Positions 22,388 to 35,800 of a stretch of DNA of 39,906 bases are shown here, in pieces (position 1 is the first letter of the stretch; every line of letters starts with the position of its first letter). The translations under genes and the position numbers were made by a program. Source of the stretch: Gryganskiella cystojenkinii (lineage: Eukaryota; Mortierellomycota; Mortierellomycetes; Mortierellales; Mortierellaceae); the NCBI GenBank assembly GCA_015852425.1, contig JAAAIG010000306.1, forward strand, positions 1-39,906. Direction: 5' to 3'. Under the pieces are notes generated by a model. That model was given only the letters and a program-made list of their open reading frames with translations. It was not told the origin of the DNA and searched no databases.

Positions 22388-22684
22388 AGTCTGTACCCTT
22401 CCGTTAGGACGAGAGAAGCCGGCGAAGGCCACTTGCTGGCTTGTTGACCCATTTTTTCACTCGTATCGACTTAATTAGCAACACCAAATAACAGAAGCAT
22501 TCAAATAGCGAAAGCAAAAAGTAAAAGAAGCCAGCGGGGAGACTGTGGCACGACCGTTATTTTTCCAACAGTCCGTTCAAAGAGAAAAAGAAAAAAAAAA
22601 GCTCTCATCTCCCTTCTTGCTGTCTGTCCATCTGCATTAATCTTCTCGCAACACTTCTTCACTTTGCATCAAGGAGGCCCCAAG

Positions 22685-25600
22685 ATGGACTCGAGCTTCT
22701 GGACACGGATTCGCAAGACGGTCTTGACCGCACCCAAGAAACAGCCAACAAGTCTGATGAGGGAGACGCGTTTTCATCACTGCTGGGCATCTATTCAGGT
22801 AGAACACAAACTACCCATATTTCATTCAATTCATTCGTCTCTACTTGCAATCAAAGAATGAAAGAATGGACCTTGTCATGGACATTCTTTAACTAACGAT
22901 CCCACTCTGTTGTCATCTTCATCACCGGCATCGTCATCATCCCTTTAGAATGGGTTCTCCACAGCCGAAAGGCGCAGCCTTAAAGTACAGCATACTGACA
23001 TTCCACTCAAACTCAAAACCATGGTGGACCTGCTCGTCGACGAGGAATCCAGCCTGGACGAGGAATCAGGAGCCACAGGCGTCTGCATGGAATACCTCCT
23101 CAAACACGCTGTCCTCACAAAACTCGTCAACAATGCCGAGGGTGACCAACCACGCGGGATCATGGGCGAGACCATCCGAACGATTGCCGCCATGATCAAC
23201 CTATTGGACGACAGGTTCTTGGTCCACAACGCAGTCCATAAACCGACCGTGAAACTCCTCAGGACCTGTGCCTCCGGTTCAGAACCCCAAGGTGAACTCT
23301 ACCATGAGGACCTGGTCGATCTCATGTATATCCTTTGTTCCAAGATCCATGGCTATCCAGATCTACTCAATATCTTTTTTCACGACAAACAATGGCTCAC
23401 GGTACCGCAACGAGTCGCTGCCAAACGTCAACAAAAGAACCTCGAGACTATTGAACTCGTACGGAACCTCAGGATTGCCGCTGAAGACGATACATCAACA
23501 GAAATGTCAAACGGGCAAGGGTCAGAATCATCACCGGGAACAGTATCAAATAACGCTGCTTTGGCACAGGAACAACAGAAACAGCGCCCTGTTCAGGCAC
23601 CGCCTGAACCTAAGAGCGATTACGAGTTTTTACTCTTTGCATATCTTTCCCAGTTTGTTCACCGTGAGGGCAAAGCAGGAGACTTTGCTCGTACAGGTCT
23701 CTTGTTTATCATGGAACTGGCTACAGGATCGCTAGGAGAATACGTTCAGGAATCCCAGTTCGCCTCTGTTTTGATTGCCGGTGTCGGGGGCCTGTACTCA
23801 CAACTTCCTCGCAAGTTGATCGTCCGTGGTGGTCCAGGCACTATCAACAGCATGGTCGGAACCCTCAACAATCGCGCACCCCCAGAAGAAATAATTCCCT
23901 CGCGGAGAGCCAACATCGAGGTGTCGACCTCGACGGATTTCCAATCCAGGTTGGATGCGTTCCTCAAAGTCCTCGAGTTTTGTCAGGATATCATGATGAG
24001 GTGCCCCAACGCGGATATCGTCTCGGCGCTCTTGGTGACGTTCAAATCTGTCTTCCTGGAAAACATTCTCTATCCATCGATCTTGGAATGCTCGGACACG
24101 GACGGCAGCTCGGTCGCAGTCATTAGCTATATCGATCTTATCCTTCAAGTCTTAGAGTACGAGGCTCTGGTGGATTTGGTCGTTGGATTCTTGATGGGCT
24201 CAGACGAAGATGAGAATCGACTCAAGCAGCAAGGACAAGAAGCCGAGGAAGATGCCTTTGCAGAGGTTCAAAATCCACAATCGACCTCACCTTACTTTAT
24301 GGCCACTGGACGATTCACGCTCAAGGATCTGGTCCTTTCCCGACTCAAATCACGTTCCCAACCGACTGTGATTGCGACCCTGAAGTTATTGAACACTATG
24401 ATCACTCGTCATTGCAAATATTCGCTCAAGCTCCTCAGCATTCAACCCGACGACAAAGCGACTTCCTTCCGTGACCTCGATTTGGAGCTGGGACGCGATG
24501 GACTTCCCCTGATCAACCATCATGTTCACGAACTCGACCTCTTTTATGCGCTCATCTCGACCATCAACCCCAATAACACAGCCGAGATCTTTTGCAATGG
24601 TTACGAGTCCTACCTGCGTGATGCCGAAGCATCGGTCGAGACGCATCAGTGTTACCAACAGAGCAAGGAGATCGAGGGAGCCGAGATCTCCGCTAACGGT
24701 CAACAGTCATCGAGCCAGGAACGCAAAAAGCAACGTCGTCGCAGCATGAAGTATGGTCAGATGGATCTCCCTGATGATATGTCTGGAGAAGAAGTCATGC
24801 GGTCCCTGGAAGAGAGTGGTCAAGCGACCGCTGCCTCGAACGCTGGATGCTGTGAAAAGCAAGGACATCGACACATCGTTCCCATGCATCGCTTGCTGCC
24901 TTCGGATCCTCTCCTCCAGATCTTGCTCGGCACTCTGTCACATTTCTTTGCCCACAGTGTCGAATTGAATCTGGCGTTGACAGGAGTGATTACCTCTCTG
25001 GCTGTTTGCCCTTACCGATCTCTTGAAGGCTGGTTGCTGTTTAAGAGCTCGGATGTCAAGGACGCAGACCAGGAGGCAGTTATCGAGGCGCGTTTCGAGC
25101 TGGGCGATTCGGACGACGAGGATACGTTACCAGCATATCTGACCAAGAACACCAACAACAAGACTAAGGGATCAGTGAAGGAAGCCTCCACCGTTACTGA
25201 GGACCCATTGAGCACGATCGGACACTCTGCGTTCAAGTCCTTCCCGCCGTTTTTCACCATGCTCAGGACGTTGACTCAACAAGTCGATTACTACCGTAGT
25301 GAGATCGATAATTTTGACCAGTACCTTGCCGATCGACGCGGTGGACTTTTGGTCGCTACAGAGCTTAACAGTGTTATCCACCATACCCCTGGTCTGGCTC
25401 CTGGCGCATCGATTCCTCAGTACCAGCAACAGACTGGAGGATCACCAAACGTGGTTACCCAAATCAACCCTCGATCGTCAAGTCTCCCTGGAATGACGCC
25501 TCCGACATATACCAGTGCTGGGTCACCGGTGACAGTCGCTCAAAGACTTCAAAATTCAGGCATGTTCACGCCGGCTTCGTCGACCTCCTCAACCCCATTG

Positions 25601-26371
25601 TCAACGCCTTTGGCCAGAAAGAGTAGCTCACCCTCGAGTCTCATGTCATCACCCTCCAATATGCCGTTCACGGGCAATGGCACCGCCAGCAAGCGTGCGG
25701 AAAGCTCTTCCTCTTTGGCCGCCAACACCCCAGCGTCTTCGCCGATCGCTATCCATCATCAACAGCAGCCAAGGAACAATGTTGCCACGACTGGAGCCTC
25801 TTCTTCGTATTCGTCCTACTCGGGTTCCTATGGATCAAGACCAGCAACGGCCTTGAGCACCCCTGGAGGTGTTGTAGGAAGTGGGGCTGGCAGTACGAAC
25901 CCATCCTCTTGGGGATCCATGGGTACAAATGTGAACCCGAGCTTCAGCCCAGCGCTGACAAAGAGCATGGACACCATGATGATCAAGCCCTTGTTCCCGG
26001 ACGGGTTCGTGAACGACTCTGATGTCGAGAGTTCCTCTGGGTTGAGTGACGATGGCGAGTCAAGCCTGGATTTGCCCTCAGGAACTGGAGCCACTGTCGA
26101 GGGCGACGCACAGGCCCGTAGAAAGAAGAGCGATGTCTCGAAACGCAGGGCTCGTCAGGAGTCTTCGACCTCTTCGGTCATCTCTTCATTATCCGTTTCA
26201 TCGTTCATAGGAGGCGAGCCTGCCGAACAAGGATCCGCGGCCACGGAGAAGACTGTGCCTTTGAGCCAATTGTTAACCAACGTCGTGATCTTGGAGGAGG
26301 TTGTGAAGGAGGTCGTGGCGATGGCTCAAGTACGACGCGGACTCGGTGTTGACCAGGTCCGGTTTCTGTAG
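22685..26371 (+). CDS. FHIP: FHIP family protein (FTS and Hook-interacting, RAI16-like)
   Basis: Two exons, 22685-22798 and 22949-26371, joined at phase 0, give 1178 residues. Exon 1 is short but encodes RFHHCWASIQ, which matches the start of the family (F.YHW..I), and the join leads into HTDIPLKLKTMVDLLVDEE. Further family blocks are CMEYLLKHAVLTKLV, HKPTVKLLRTC, YILCSKIHGYPDLLNIFF, FVHREGKAGDFARTGLLF (about residues 272-289) and LEFCQDIMMRCPNADIV (about 375-391). Residues about 860-1110 are Ser/Thr/Pro-rich and low in complexity. FHIP proteins form the FHF complex with FTS and Hook, which attaches dynein to early endosomes; in filamentous fungi this drives long-range endosome transport in hyphae. 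The gene follows the helicase gene by 297 bases on the same strand but has its own leader. Family assignment is by remembered conservation blocks. Confidence 0.85.
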
Positions 26372-26830
26372 TCCACAAAAACAATATTTGGTAGATACTC
26401 CACGCAGCAGATTAAACGTCCAATTTGCATAGTCGACAGGAATCTGAACGAAACATGGAGATTAAGTAAGAATCGTCAATGCCGCCGTAGCAGTAGCAAC
26501 ATGGATAAGCCTTTCACCACTGCCCCGTGTTGCTGTGTGAGAATCATGAGATGGCATCGCTATCCATTTCGGCGATGACCGAGCTTTTTTTTTTGTTTTT
26601 CATCGTATCTTTGTTAATCATAAAGGCGCGAAAAGGATATTGTTTATGCTCGTTCGACAGATTGCCAAGTGTTTTTCACCGCTTCTTTGCCGTTTATCAT
26701 ACCATTTGAATGGGAAAGAAAAAGTTATGCTATGTATTATTACAGGGTATTCCACAGAAAGCTATTGTACAAAAAAGGGAGAGTGAAGAGTAAAGAAACT
26801 GAGAGATTGGAGAAGAAACTAGTGTCTAGC
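26372..26830. other. Convergent 3' region between FHIP and kinase genes
   Basis: 459 bases between two stop codons facing each other. Only short low-complexity frames are present; no gene or RNA is recognised. Confidence 0.6.
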
Positions 26831-29408
26831 TCAATGCGCGGTGATGGCAGGTACATCGAAGGCCTGCTCAACGACTTTGGACCTGGCGATTTCCTTCTCT
26901 TCTCCGACAACCGTCGCATCTTCGGACCCAGCAGTAGAAGCAGCACCGCTCGCTTCCACTTCCTGGTCCTCGCGCTGTTGCTGCGGCTCAGATGGACGAG
27001 GCTTTGGGTTTGGGTTTGAGATCGCATCGGGAGTATCACCAAGATGATGAGGATGGTACGGACACATATAATCGACCGTGCATGCATCGATTCCTCTAAT
27101 CCAAGGATCCGCAAGGACCTCGGGCATCAACGCACGTTTGGCCGGGTCCATCTCTAACATGCGACCGAGGATTCGGCGACTCTCTCTAGGCATCAACTTG
27201 AGGAGACGAGTTTTGCCTGCACCATTGGCCTTGGCAAAGGATTCGAATGAGGGGTCGATATCGACTCGGGGTAACGTCCAACGGAAACGACGCAAAGTCA
27301 TACAAACAAAGATAATGGCCAACGACCAGACATCGGCCATGCGGGGGTCGTGTTCATCCGTAGTAAAGACCTCGGGAGCGATATAAGGATCAGAGCCAGA
27401 GACACCTAAAATAGGAATTATTGGATAAGAGCACAAAACAAGTGGTCAGCAAAAAATAACCTGAAATAGATCGACTCTTGGGGTAGTACAAAACATGGAA
27501 ACAAAGAAGTTCCTGTTTGTCGGCTCTTCTCCCTCGTTTTCTCGTCGTTCCTTTTTTTTTTGTTTGTTTTGCTTGGCAATTGTGTAAGTGAAAGGGCTGT
27601 TGTTACATACCTTTAGCCTTCTCGATCTTTTTCTCAAACGGCAGCTGATACACCATTGAGCAACCAAAATCGATAATCTTGACGATACCACGTTCGTTCA
27701 TAACACAGTTATCGAGTTTCAGGTCTCTGTGAGCAACGCCCATCTCGTGAAGGTAACCGACGCCTTCACAGATACCTTTGAAGCAACAGGCGACCTCATC
27801 TCGACCCATCTCTCCACTCATCACGGCCGTGAATAGCTCGTGCTTGGCAAACTCCATGACTTCGTAAAAGTTGTCAGACTCCTGAATAATATCCAAGGTT
27901 TCGATAATATTTGGATGGTGCAGAGTCGAACCCAAGCAGTACTCGGACGTGATCTTTTTGATATACGACCGTTCAGACTCTGTGGGCTTGCGTTTCCGGA
28001 ACTGTTTGATCGCAAACATCTTGTGGTCGGAATCCCGAGAGATCAGTCGGACAGTACCGCCAGCGCCTTTGCCGAGGATCTTGCCCATCTTGCCGTATTT
28101 CTTACGCAAGTCGGTGTCGATATAGTTCCCATGAGCCTCCTGATGACGATGGCTTTGATGATGACCTTTCCGGTGGTGATGACGATGACCAAGTGATTGA
28201 GGTTTCGAGGAGGTATTGTCGGAAGAGGAGCTGCCACTGCTGTGATGAGAAGACGGCTTTTTGATCTTGGGCTCTACGACCTCAACTTTGACGGTAGATA
28301 GCTCCTCAGCAGCGGTCATGGCAAGTGTAGACGGTGAGAGCTGAGGTGAGTTCAGGTTCGAGTTGGAGTTGGATCGAGCCTTGAGGAACCTCTTGAGATC
28401 ATGAAAGATACCATGAGATGTCTTTTGACCTGACTTCTTTCCTTCCTTGTTACGTTTGAAGAAACTTGAAGACGACTTTGAGGAGGACGTCGAAGCTGGA
28501 AAACTGTTGGTCGTGGCCGTTTCATGGACTCGCTCGGCAATGATCTTCTCGGGCGTGAACTTGGTGACGGACTCAGAATCGGATCCAGAGGTGGTAGAGG
28601 GTGCGATCATTGTCGCGGATTCGGAAAAGTCTTCGTCGTCCTTGGCAACTTCGATCTCGTCCTCCCGTTGTTGCTGTTGTTGAGCATCAGAATCGGTCTT
28701 GGAAGGCTGCTTTGGTGGCTGCTGCAACAAGAAATCTTGAGAGATCGAGGCCAAGGGCTGTCGTTGTTGGTAGCGAGCAGAGGCAACCGACAGATGATGG
28801 CGATGATGAAGATAATGATGAGGGGCATGGTGATGTTGTTGGTTTAGGAGACGCTGGTGAAGGCTCTGTTGGTGATAGTGATGATGATGAGGGTACTGGC
28901 TGTCGTCGTCGTGGGAGTTCTGCCTCGAGGCCTCGACTGAGGTCGCCTCAGAGACCAAGACGTCGGTCGTATCCGAGTGAACCCGGGTCAATGCAAAATC
29001 ATGGGTAACAGATGAAGAGGAACCCTGGCGGTGGTAAGGATGATGATAACCTCCATGGCTATTATTTTTGTGAAAAGAGTTGGACGAGGAGATTGATTCG
29101 GTCGGTGAATTCGGGCCGCGAGTAGCCTCGATTTGTTGTTCGAGATCTGATGAAGCTTGGTCGTCCGCAGAGTCTTCGTGTGATAGTGACTTGGTGATGA
29201 CCAGCGCACTATTGTTATGGAACTGTCGACTTTGTTGTTGGACTTCGATCGTATGGGTCTCGGGCATGTCACTGTTACCGTCGTCGTCTTCCCGAGAGAT
29301 GGTTGTATGTGCAAGAGGCGAGACTGCGATGGATCTCTTGACAATGGGTGAGGAAGAAGCGGAGGAGGTGGTGTTGTTGATCTGTGCTGAACTTGACGAA
29401 ATCATCAT
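26831..29408 (-). CDS. HAL5/NPR-type serine/threonine protein kinase
   Basis: Two exons on the minus strand, 29408-27611 and 27405-26831, with a 205-base intron (G/GTATGT to TTTTAG), joined at phase 1 to 790 residues. Residues 1-430 are disordered: Ser, Gln and His-rich ([11 protein letters not shown] and similar). The kinase domain begins near residue 440 with [14 protein letters not shown], then FAIKQFRKR (ATP lysine), [30 protein letters not shown] (near 557), IIDFGCS and, after the splice, [11 protein letters not shown], so it should be active. The [10 protein letters not shown] loop, [13 protein letters not shown] helix and [18 protein letters not shown] activation segment are typical of the fungal HAL4/HAL5/NPR1 group, which regulates plasma-membrane transporters (potassium and amino acid uptake). 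Which member cannot be told. A second ATG follows directly (MM), making no difference. Confidence 0.88.
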
Positions 29409-31671
29409 TGTTGTCTGGTATATGTGCTTGAGGGTAGTGAAAGAGTGGGGAGTTGGGAAGAGAAAGAAAGGTCGTTTTTACTGACCAGGAGTGGCGAGTG
29501 ATGAGGAAGAGAGAGTGCGGGAGTGAGAGAGAGATATAAAAGAGAAAGGACGCATTCACGACTTTAAAAGAGGACAAAGAAGGTGAAGGGGAGAGGAGTG
29601 AAAGGGGTGGCAAAGATGTCGAACGAAGTGCGTCAACGAAAGGCCAAGAAAAAAAGGAAAAGGGAAAAACAAATGCAATCCAGGAACGGAAATAATCGAT
29701 TGTTTGCGTTGCTGTTGATGGTGCACAGACACTTCTTTGGATTCTGTTGTTGATTTCAATATGCTTGATCTTGATCGATGATGATAGAAAAATGGAAGAA
29801 ACAAGAATCGCTGTTGGGAATATATATATATGAGCGAAGAAAAGTGAAGAAATGAGAATGAAAAGGAAAGAAGAAGATAAAGAAGCAAAAGACAAGAATG
29901 TAAAATAATGAAAGAAGGCGGGTAATCCTCAGACCCCCTCCATTGCGCGATTTAGCGGGCCTCTTATTCATACCCCAGAAATTCGATTCATTCAGATCCT
30001 CCACGGGAATAAGAACTCCCTTTTTTTTGAATTTTTTTTATTTTTAAAATTTTAAGTTGCGATAGGGAAGAGAGTGCACCTCACTTTCTTACCACGGTCC
30101 ACGACTCACTCACGCCTACGCAGTCCATTGCTCCGATCAGACCACGCCCCTCATGTATTGTACGGACTACGCCCTGTTCAATTGCTTTCTATTCAACGGG
30201 TGGGTCCGGGGAAGTGCCTTGCACCATTGAACCCACCGACCACGCCTCTTTTGCTCTCTGTCTTCTATTTTTTTATCTTGCTTTGGTTCCCTTGAGCTTC
30301 AGGACCATTATTCTTGCAATTCAACTTGTCCTGAGCATCGTTGGTCCACTCCCATGTTCCATGTTCCCGTATTTTGTCAAGCTCAACAACCCCTTTGGTG
30401 GACAGGAATTGAACATTTGGCTCTAATCCACATTCGAGGGGCAGTATCGACTGTGAAAACATGCAACATGCTGCGTGTGCGGTTCTCCTCTTCTAACCAT
30501 CCCTCCTTCTTCCTTCCCCTTTCGTTGAACTGTCACTCTCCTTCAGTTTCCCTCTCCTCTAATAAATAGGATCTGCCTCTGAGTATTTGGTGGAGTGGGA
30601 TGGCTGCGTGTGTGTCCCTTCGGGAATGCGTTCGATTTCCTTTTTCTTTTAATTGTACAGTACCTGTGGTTATGCCTGTACCTGTTGGCCTTTGTGAAAT
30701 TTGTCCAAAATGCAGTAGGCGTCAATTCTTGTGCGTATGGGCCTGCGTCTATGACAAATTGAAAAAAGGTGATTCATTCATTGTTCTTTTTTTGAGAGGT
30801 TGCAACGACAGCGCAGCCCTAGCCCTAAAATGAACTCGTCTGCCGATTCTTCTTATCCACTCACACCTTCATCACCCCTACCCTCCCCTGTGTCATCCCA
30901 ATTGAAAGAAGAGCACGACTGAGGAGAAAAACATACAGAGAACAAGCATATATAAAAAAAAGGAATCGAAAGACAACAGGATGAGGGTAAGAGTTTGGTC
31001 AAACGAGAACCGGAATCAATTCACATACAAAGATCGACGAAAACGAGTTGCGCACCCCTGCCCAGTTTGCCGGAAACATGATTTTCCGTCGGACTCTGTT
31101 TAACTTCAAGGTTCCAGTGAATACAAACACGTTTAGTCCTCCCTGACCACCACCTCTCTGCTATTATCTGAGTCTCTCATTATTTTGCACATGCCACGTT
31201 CTCTACGGTCCGTCTTTTCCCTCTCTTCTTATCTCTCCTCTGGTGTTTGATCAAGTGCAAGTTGTGTCCACATGTTGTTTAAAAGGCATAAGCATCGCAT
31301 ATTTCGTTGATACAACTTCAAGGCCAGCAACAAAAAAAAAAAAAAACAATTCAGTTGACATAGTGCTTTTCGTTCTTCTGATCCAGCAGACAAGAAAGAA
31401 GAATAATATGATCCACGTTCACTCTCGACCGCATCGCTAAGCAACTTGGCCAGTGGGTTGTTCACAGAACTGGGATCATTTTTTTCTGTAAGCTCCAAAT
31501 TTTTTTCCACAAAATGACGTCACGATTACGGTCTGAAACAAATGCGATCAAATTTCTTCCCCGGCCGGAGATCAGCGAGTTTCGGTGCATTTGATCCCTA
31601 TCATTGAAAAGAGAGATTCGTCCATTGCCATCTGTCCTTTCCATCACAACACTCTCTCAACAACATATACA
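29409..31671. promoter_or_regulatory. Divergent promoter region, kinase / NDUFB10-type gene
   Basis: 2263 bases between the two start codons. The left part, read on the minus strand, is a pyrimidine-rich leader of the kinase gene. A (TA)5 run lies at 29821-29830. The middle (about 30000-31600) shows A- and T-runs and short frames with no recognisable domain. The last 60 bases before 31672 form a pyrimidine- and CA-rich leader of the NDUFB10-type gene. Confidence 0.45.
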
Positions 31672-32416
31672 ATGGCTGCCACCGCTGATAGCTGGGAGTA
31701 CCCTGCCCAACGCAAATTCGACGATGTCGCCCCTCTCTCCGAGGTCGACCCCAATGACAAGGCTGGTAAGGGAAACCGACAACTCTCGATGGACCAACAC
31801 AAAAAAATCAACGACGCGCCAAATGGATAGCTACTAGGTCCATCTCTTCCAGACAAGCTCATCGGATATCGACCCTGACCAACGGATGGTGCTATAATCA
31901 GAATCACCCTAACATAGCCAACACTGCCTACGGCTCGGACCGGAGGCACTCATGGCACTTTGAGGACGAACAACGCATCAACTTCCGGAATGCCATCACC
32001 AAATCAGGAACTTCTCTATTATGGTAGAGGAGGATACTAGCTTTGACTCCTTTCTCACACTCTGGACTATGCAACGCCGGACTGGGAAATAATTATTACA
32101 GGAGAGCGACACTCGTCCTTCAGTGCCCAGGAACGACCATGCATACCGGACTTAAGCGAGTACAAGTTTAAATTAATATCGTCCTTCTACTTATCCATGG
32201 AAACGAATAGCTGTCCTCCGCTCCCGCGCCCTTGCTGTCCGTGAGTCCTGGATCCGTGCTATGGAGGGTCGTATCGTTCAGGAGGAGTTGAAGAAGTGCC
32301 ACCGCGCTGAGGGTGTCAACCACTACCAGAACTGCCGTCATTTGGTCGAGCTCTACATGACCAGTCTCAAGGAGAAGAGAGTCGAGGGCTGGAGAAAGGT
32401 TGACAAGTCCGCATAA
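31672..32416 (+). CDS. NDUFB10: NADH:ubiquinone oxidoreductase subunit, NDUFB10 (PDSW) type
   Basis: Two exons, 31672-31765 and 32211-32416, joined at phase 1 (GCT G/CT), give 99 residues, the usual size in fungi. The conserved block is LRSRALAVRESWIRAMEGRIVQ, EELKKCHRAEGVNHYQNC, then RHLVELYMTSLKEKRVEGWR (as adjacent segments), which matches the fungal 12-kDa complex I subunit (V.RE.W.RAM..R.V.EEL.KC...EGVNH...C). The two cysteines, eleven residues apart, are those expected to form a disulfide in the intermembrane space of mitochondria. It is an accessory subunit of the proton-pumping membrane arm of respiratory complex I. No cleavable presequence is seen. The intron, 445 bases, is long for a gene this small; see findings. 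Confidence 0.9.
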
Positions 32417-32804
32417 AGCAGGATTCAATTGACCCCCTCCCACGACCATAACACACAACACCGGACAAATACACTACCCAACACTCGACATCAATATCCC
32501 AAATTGCCCATACAAACAGCAAAACAACCCACCCACCGAAATAGACAGGAAAATATTATCTGGAAATGAGGCTGCTATGACTAGCAAATAAATTACTTCG
32601 GCAGTTCTCTTATTCAAACAGATCCAGCGAACAAACGCCGTCTGGACTAATTCTTTGGCTGGTCAAAAAGAGAGAGGTAGGCGAACTGTGAGCTCGAACG
32701 TAATGTTGAGTCCTATGCATGGAGAGACATCTTCAGAAAAATTGCTCGATCTCTACTCAGTTTCGAATGAAGGGAAGAGAAGAAGAAAGTTCGTCAGTTA
32801 TCAG
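32417..32804. other. Convergent 3' region between the NDUFB10-type gene and the orphan gene
   Basis: 388 bases between stop codons facing each other, with no supportable gene. It holds the candidate AATAAA of the left gene. If the orphan gene has a further exon, that exon would lie here. Confidence 0.45.
32587..32592 (+). terminator. Possible polyadenylation signal of the NDUFB10-type gene
   Basis: AATAAA about 170 bases downstream of the stop codon, at a plausible distance for a fungal 3' end. Confidence 0.35.
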
Positions 32805-35800
32805 TCAGTTATCAGAGAAAGCACCCTCCTTTTTTTGAGCAACGAAACAGTTGAGAAACATCGAACATGGGCTTTTACCGCTATATCCGACAAGACGAGA
32901 AGTCGGAATCCGCAGATAAGTCAAAGAGTAGAGTCCAAAGATGCACATGGAAAGTCCGACAGTAAGCATGTACGGTGCACCATCGATACCTATACGAGAG
33001 ACAAGACAGCCCTATCAGTTCACACGTTCTTTTTAAAACATTCAAATTGATGTTCGATGAGAAACAGCCTCTTTTTTTTCTTCTTACCCGATGGTCCGCA
33101 CCAGTTGCCATGGGCATGATAGTCATCTGCACAGAATTGCAGGTCCTGGCAATGATACTCTACGCAAAGACCACCGCCGAGAACACTGACGAGTCCTCCA
33201 AGGGTCACCAAGACCATCGTCAGCCGCGAACCCCAACGGGCATTGATTTCATAGACAGCCACGTGGCTCTTCTCGAAGTATTGAGACTCTTTCATCATCT
33301 CTTCATCTCCTCCCTCATCGGGATTGTAATATTCGCCGCCTTCATCTTCATAATCATCGTCGTCGTCATCGTGTCTGTCCTCATCTTTTTGGTCGCCATC
33401 TGGCTCACCTTGGTATCCACGATGGCCGATGAAAGTTTCGGAGGTCGTGACTTGACCCTCAATTGGCGACTCCTCCGACGGTGCGAAAGATATTGTCGGC
33501 ATTGCCAGGGTAGGTGGGGAATCGGGATGAGGGACGATGGCCAGTGACAGAGGAACCTCTGTCGAGACGATGATTCCTGAGGGGAGTGTCGTCCCTGGAG
33601 CAGGAAGCTGTGAGGATGATCCGTTGCCAATCAGATTTCTTGGGGGTCCTCCGATAACGCCACCAATTTCGTAAGAGACCAATGAAAACGGGAAGAGGAT
33701 CGAGGACGAGTCTCGCTTCCAGGATGAAGTTGTCGTAGTGATAGTCAAAGGTGCCGCTGAAGAAGAGGTGGATGATGATACTGGAGTTTGAATGCTGTTA
33801 GTGGTGGTCGTAGTGTTGTTCACTGATGCTGTGAAGGAGGTCGAGGGAGGCTCTTCTGTGGAAGAATGGGTGTGAAAGAATGAAGAGGTGGTCATCAAGG
33901 TCTGGCGTGATCTAGGTGTTTGAACAAGGGCAGGTTTGCGATTGTGAAAATGAAGTGTATGTCGAAAGGGAGAAGATGATGATGGAGAGAATTCTGATCT
34001 GTTTTTGGTACTGGCAGCTGGAGGAGGCGATCTCTTTGTGGTTCTGGGTTTGGCTTTTGAGGATGAAGACCTGAATGACGAAGGGGACGTCAAAGAAGAG
34101 GATGAGGCAGTATCGGAGAGATCAGAGTCTGTCGGGTCCCTGTTCGAGGATCTGGCAGAGGCTGCAAAGGCCGGTCTTGGTTTCTTGAAAAAGAAGGAAG
34201 AAGACGACTCGAGTAGTGTCGGTAGAAACTTTGATGGCGTGTAGACTGACTGCCGATGATTCGCCGATGATGACGTGGGTGTGAGAGGAGGTGAAGCGGT
34301 CTGTCTGCCAGATTGACGCGATCCTTGAATGCTTTGGCGTTGTTGCTTAGGGGAATGAGTCTGTTGTTGTTTCAGTTGGCGAGACAGAGTGTTGGTATGC
34401 GAACTTGGCAAAGCTGAGCAAGAGGTCGATCCATCTAAGGTTGTGATTTGGGTTCCACCTGAATTCATCAGTGCTGAGAGAGGGGCCGTAGAGGTCGATC
34501 CCAGACCATGAAACGTCTTTGCGTTATCTTGGGAGGTCAATGGTGCAAGCTGTCTCCAAGGTATCGGCACCGACGCCAGCGATTCTTCCTTCCTCATTTC
34601 CAGCTGTTGACTCTTATGGCGACGGCGCTTTGAAGTCGATGGATCCGTTGAGATGGGCTGAAGCGTTGGTCCTGCTGATTTGGCACCGGTCTGACCAGCT
34701 GCTGCGCCCGTCGGGATCAAGACTGACTGTGGTCTCGCTGGCAAGCGGACAAGGTTCCGTTTCGTCTTTGGGGTCGATGGTGTGGCAGAGGAAAGGGAAA
34801 CGGGTTCAATAGATGCGTAGAATCCGGATCCGAGGGAAAGTCGATTGTTGTGTTTCTTGGAATGGCTCAGGTCGCGTCTTCCAGGAAGGATTGGGAGTAA
34901 ATTGTTTCGATGGTTGTTGTTTCCGCCAGACAGGGATCTGATTCCTCCTACTGAGCTAATAATAGGTTTTGTAAGGACCCGTCGGTTATTATTGTTGGTC
35001 CTTGGACTTGAATCGGTATCGATTTGGATACGGACACTCTTGCTGACTACGCGTTCTTTATCGAGATGTGTTGTTGGTGTCAACTGAGTGAACAGATCTT
35101 TAGTCAAAACAGGATAGGCGCCACCATCGAGGCGCGCGTCCATCGTTAGCGAGTTTCGAAAATCTACTCTTGCTGGTCGACTCTGCTGCAGCTGCTTGTG
35201 ATATTGCTGTGGCTGAGATGGCTCGCCCAGCACGGACGGTGATTCCCAGATTACTTGGGACCAAGGCCGCTGTCTTCGACTGGCACTCTTGCTGGCATGG
35301 ACGAGCGTGTCCTGTCCCGTGGAGTCGTGACGCGTCATCGATTGCAGGTGCAAATTCTTGGATACGGATACAGGGTGGTCGAGCGCAGAAGATGTGTCCA
35401 TGGTTGAAAGAGCTGGTGAGGATTGCGCCATTACGTTGAGAGGCTGGACATTCAAGAAAGGATCGCCATCATCTTCGCGACTAGATTCAAGCTGTTCGAT
35501 GTGTTCGTATTGTTGTTGTTCAGATTGCTCGCCTCGTTTCTTTGTTTGATTGGACTTTTTTAAATGAAAATCTGGCCAAAACATGGATCGACGTTGTGTC
35601 GGCGGATGTGGCTGTGAAGATGATGATGGCGCGGAGGACGAGAGATATGTCTTGGGTGGCATTGTTGGGAACCTCGGGAGGATCTTGATGGAGGATGGCT
35701 GATGGATATTGTTGTGATCGTTGATGGAACTAGGAAGGTCACTCGATTCGCCATCGTCATTCTCATCCTCGTTATTGATGTCGTTGTCTTCATCGTCTTC

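Noticed and set aside
22685..22798. Another open frame through FHIP exon 1
   Set aside because: Only the frame starting at ATG 22685 joins at phase 0 and gives the family's N-terminal pattern.
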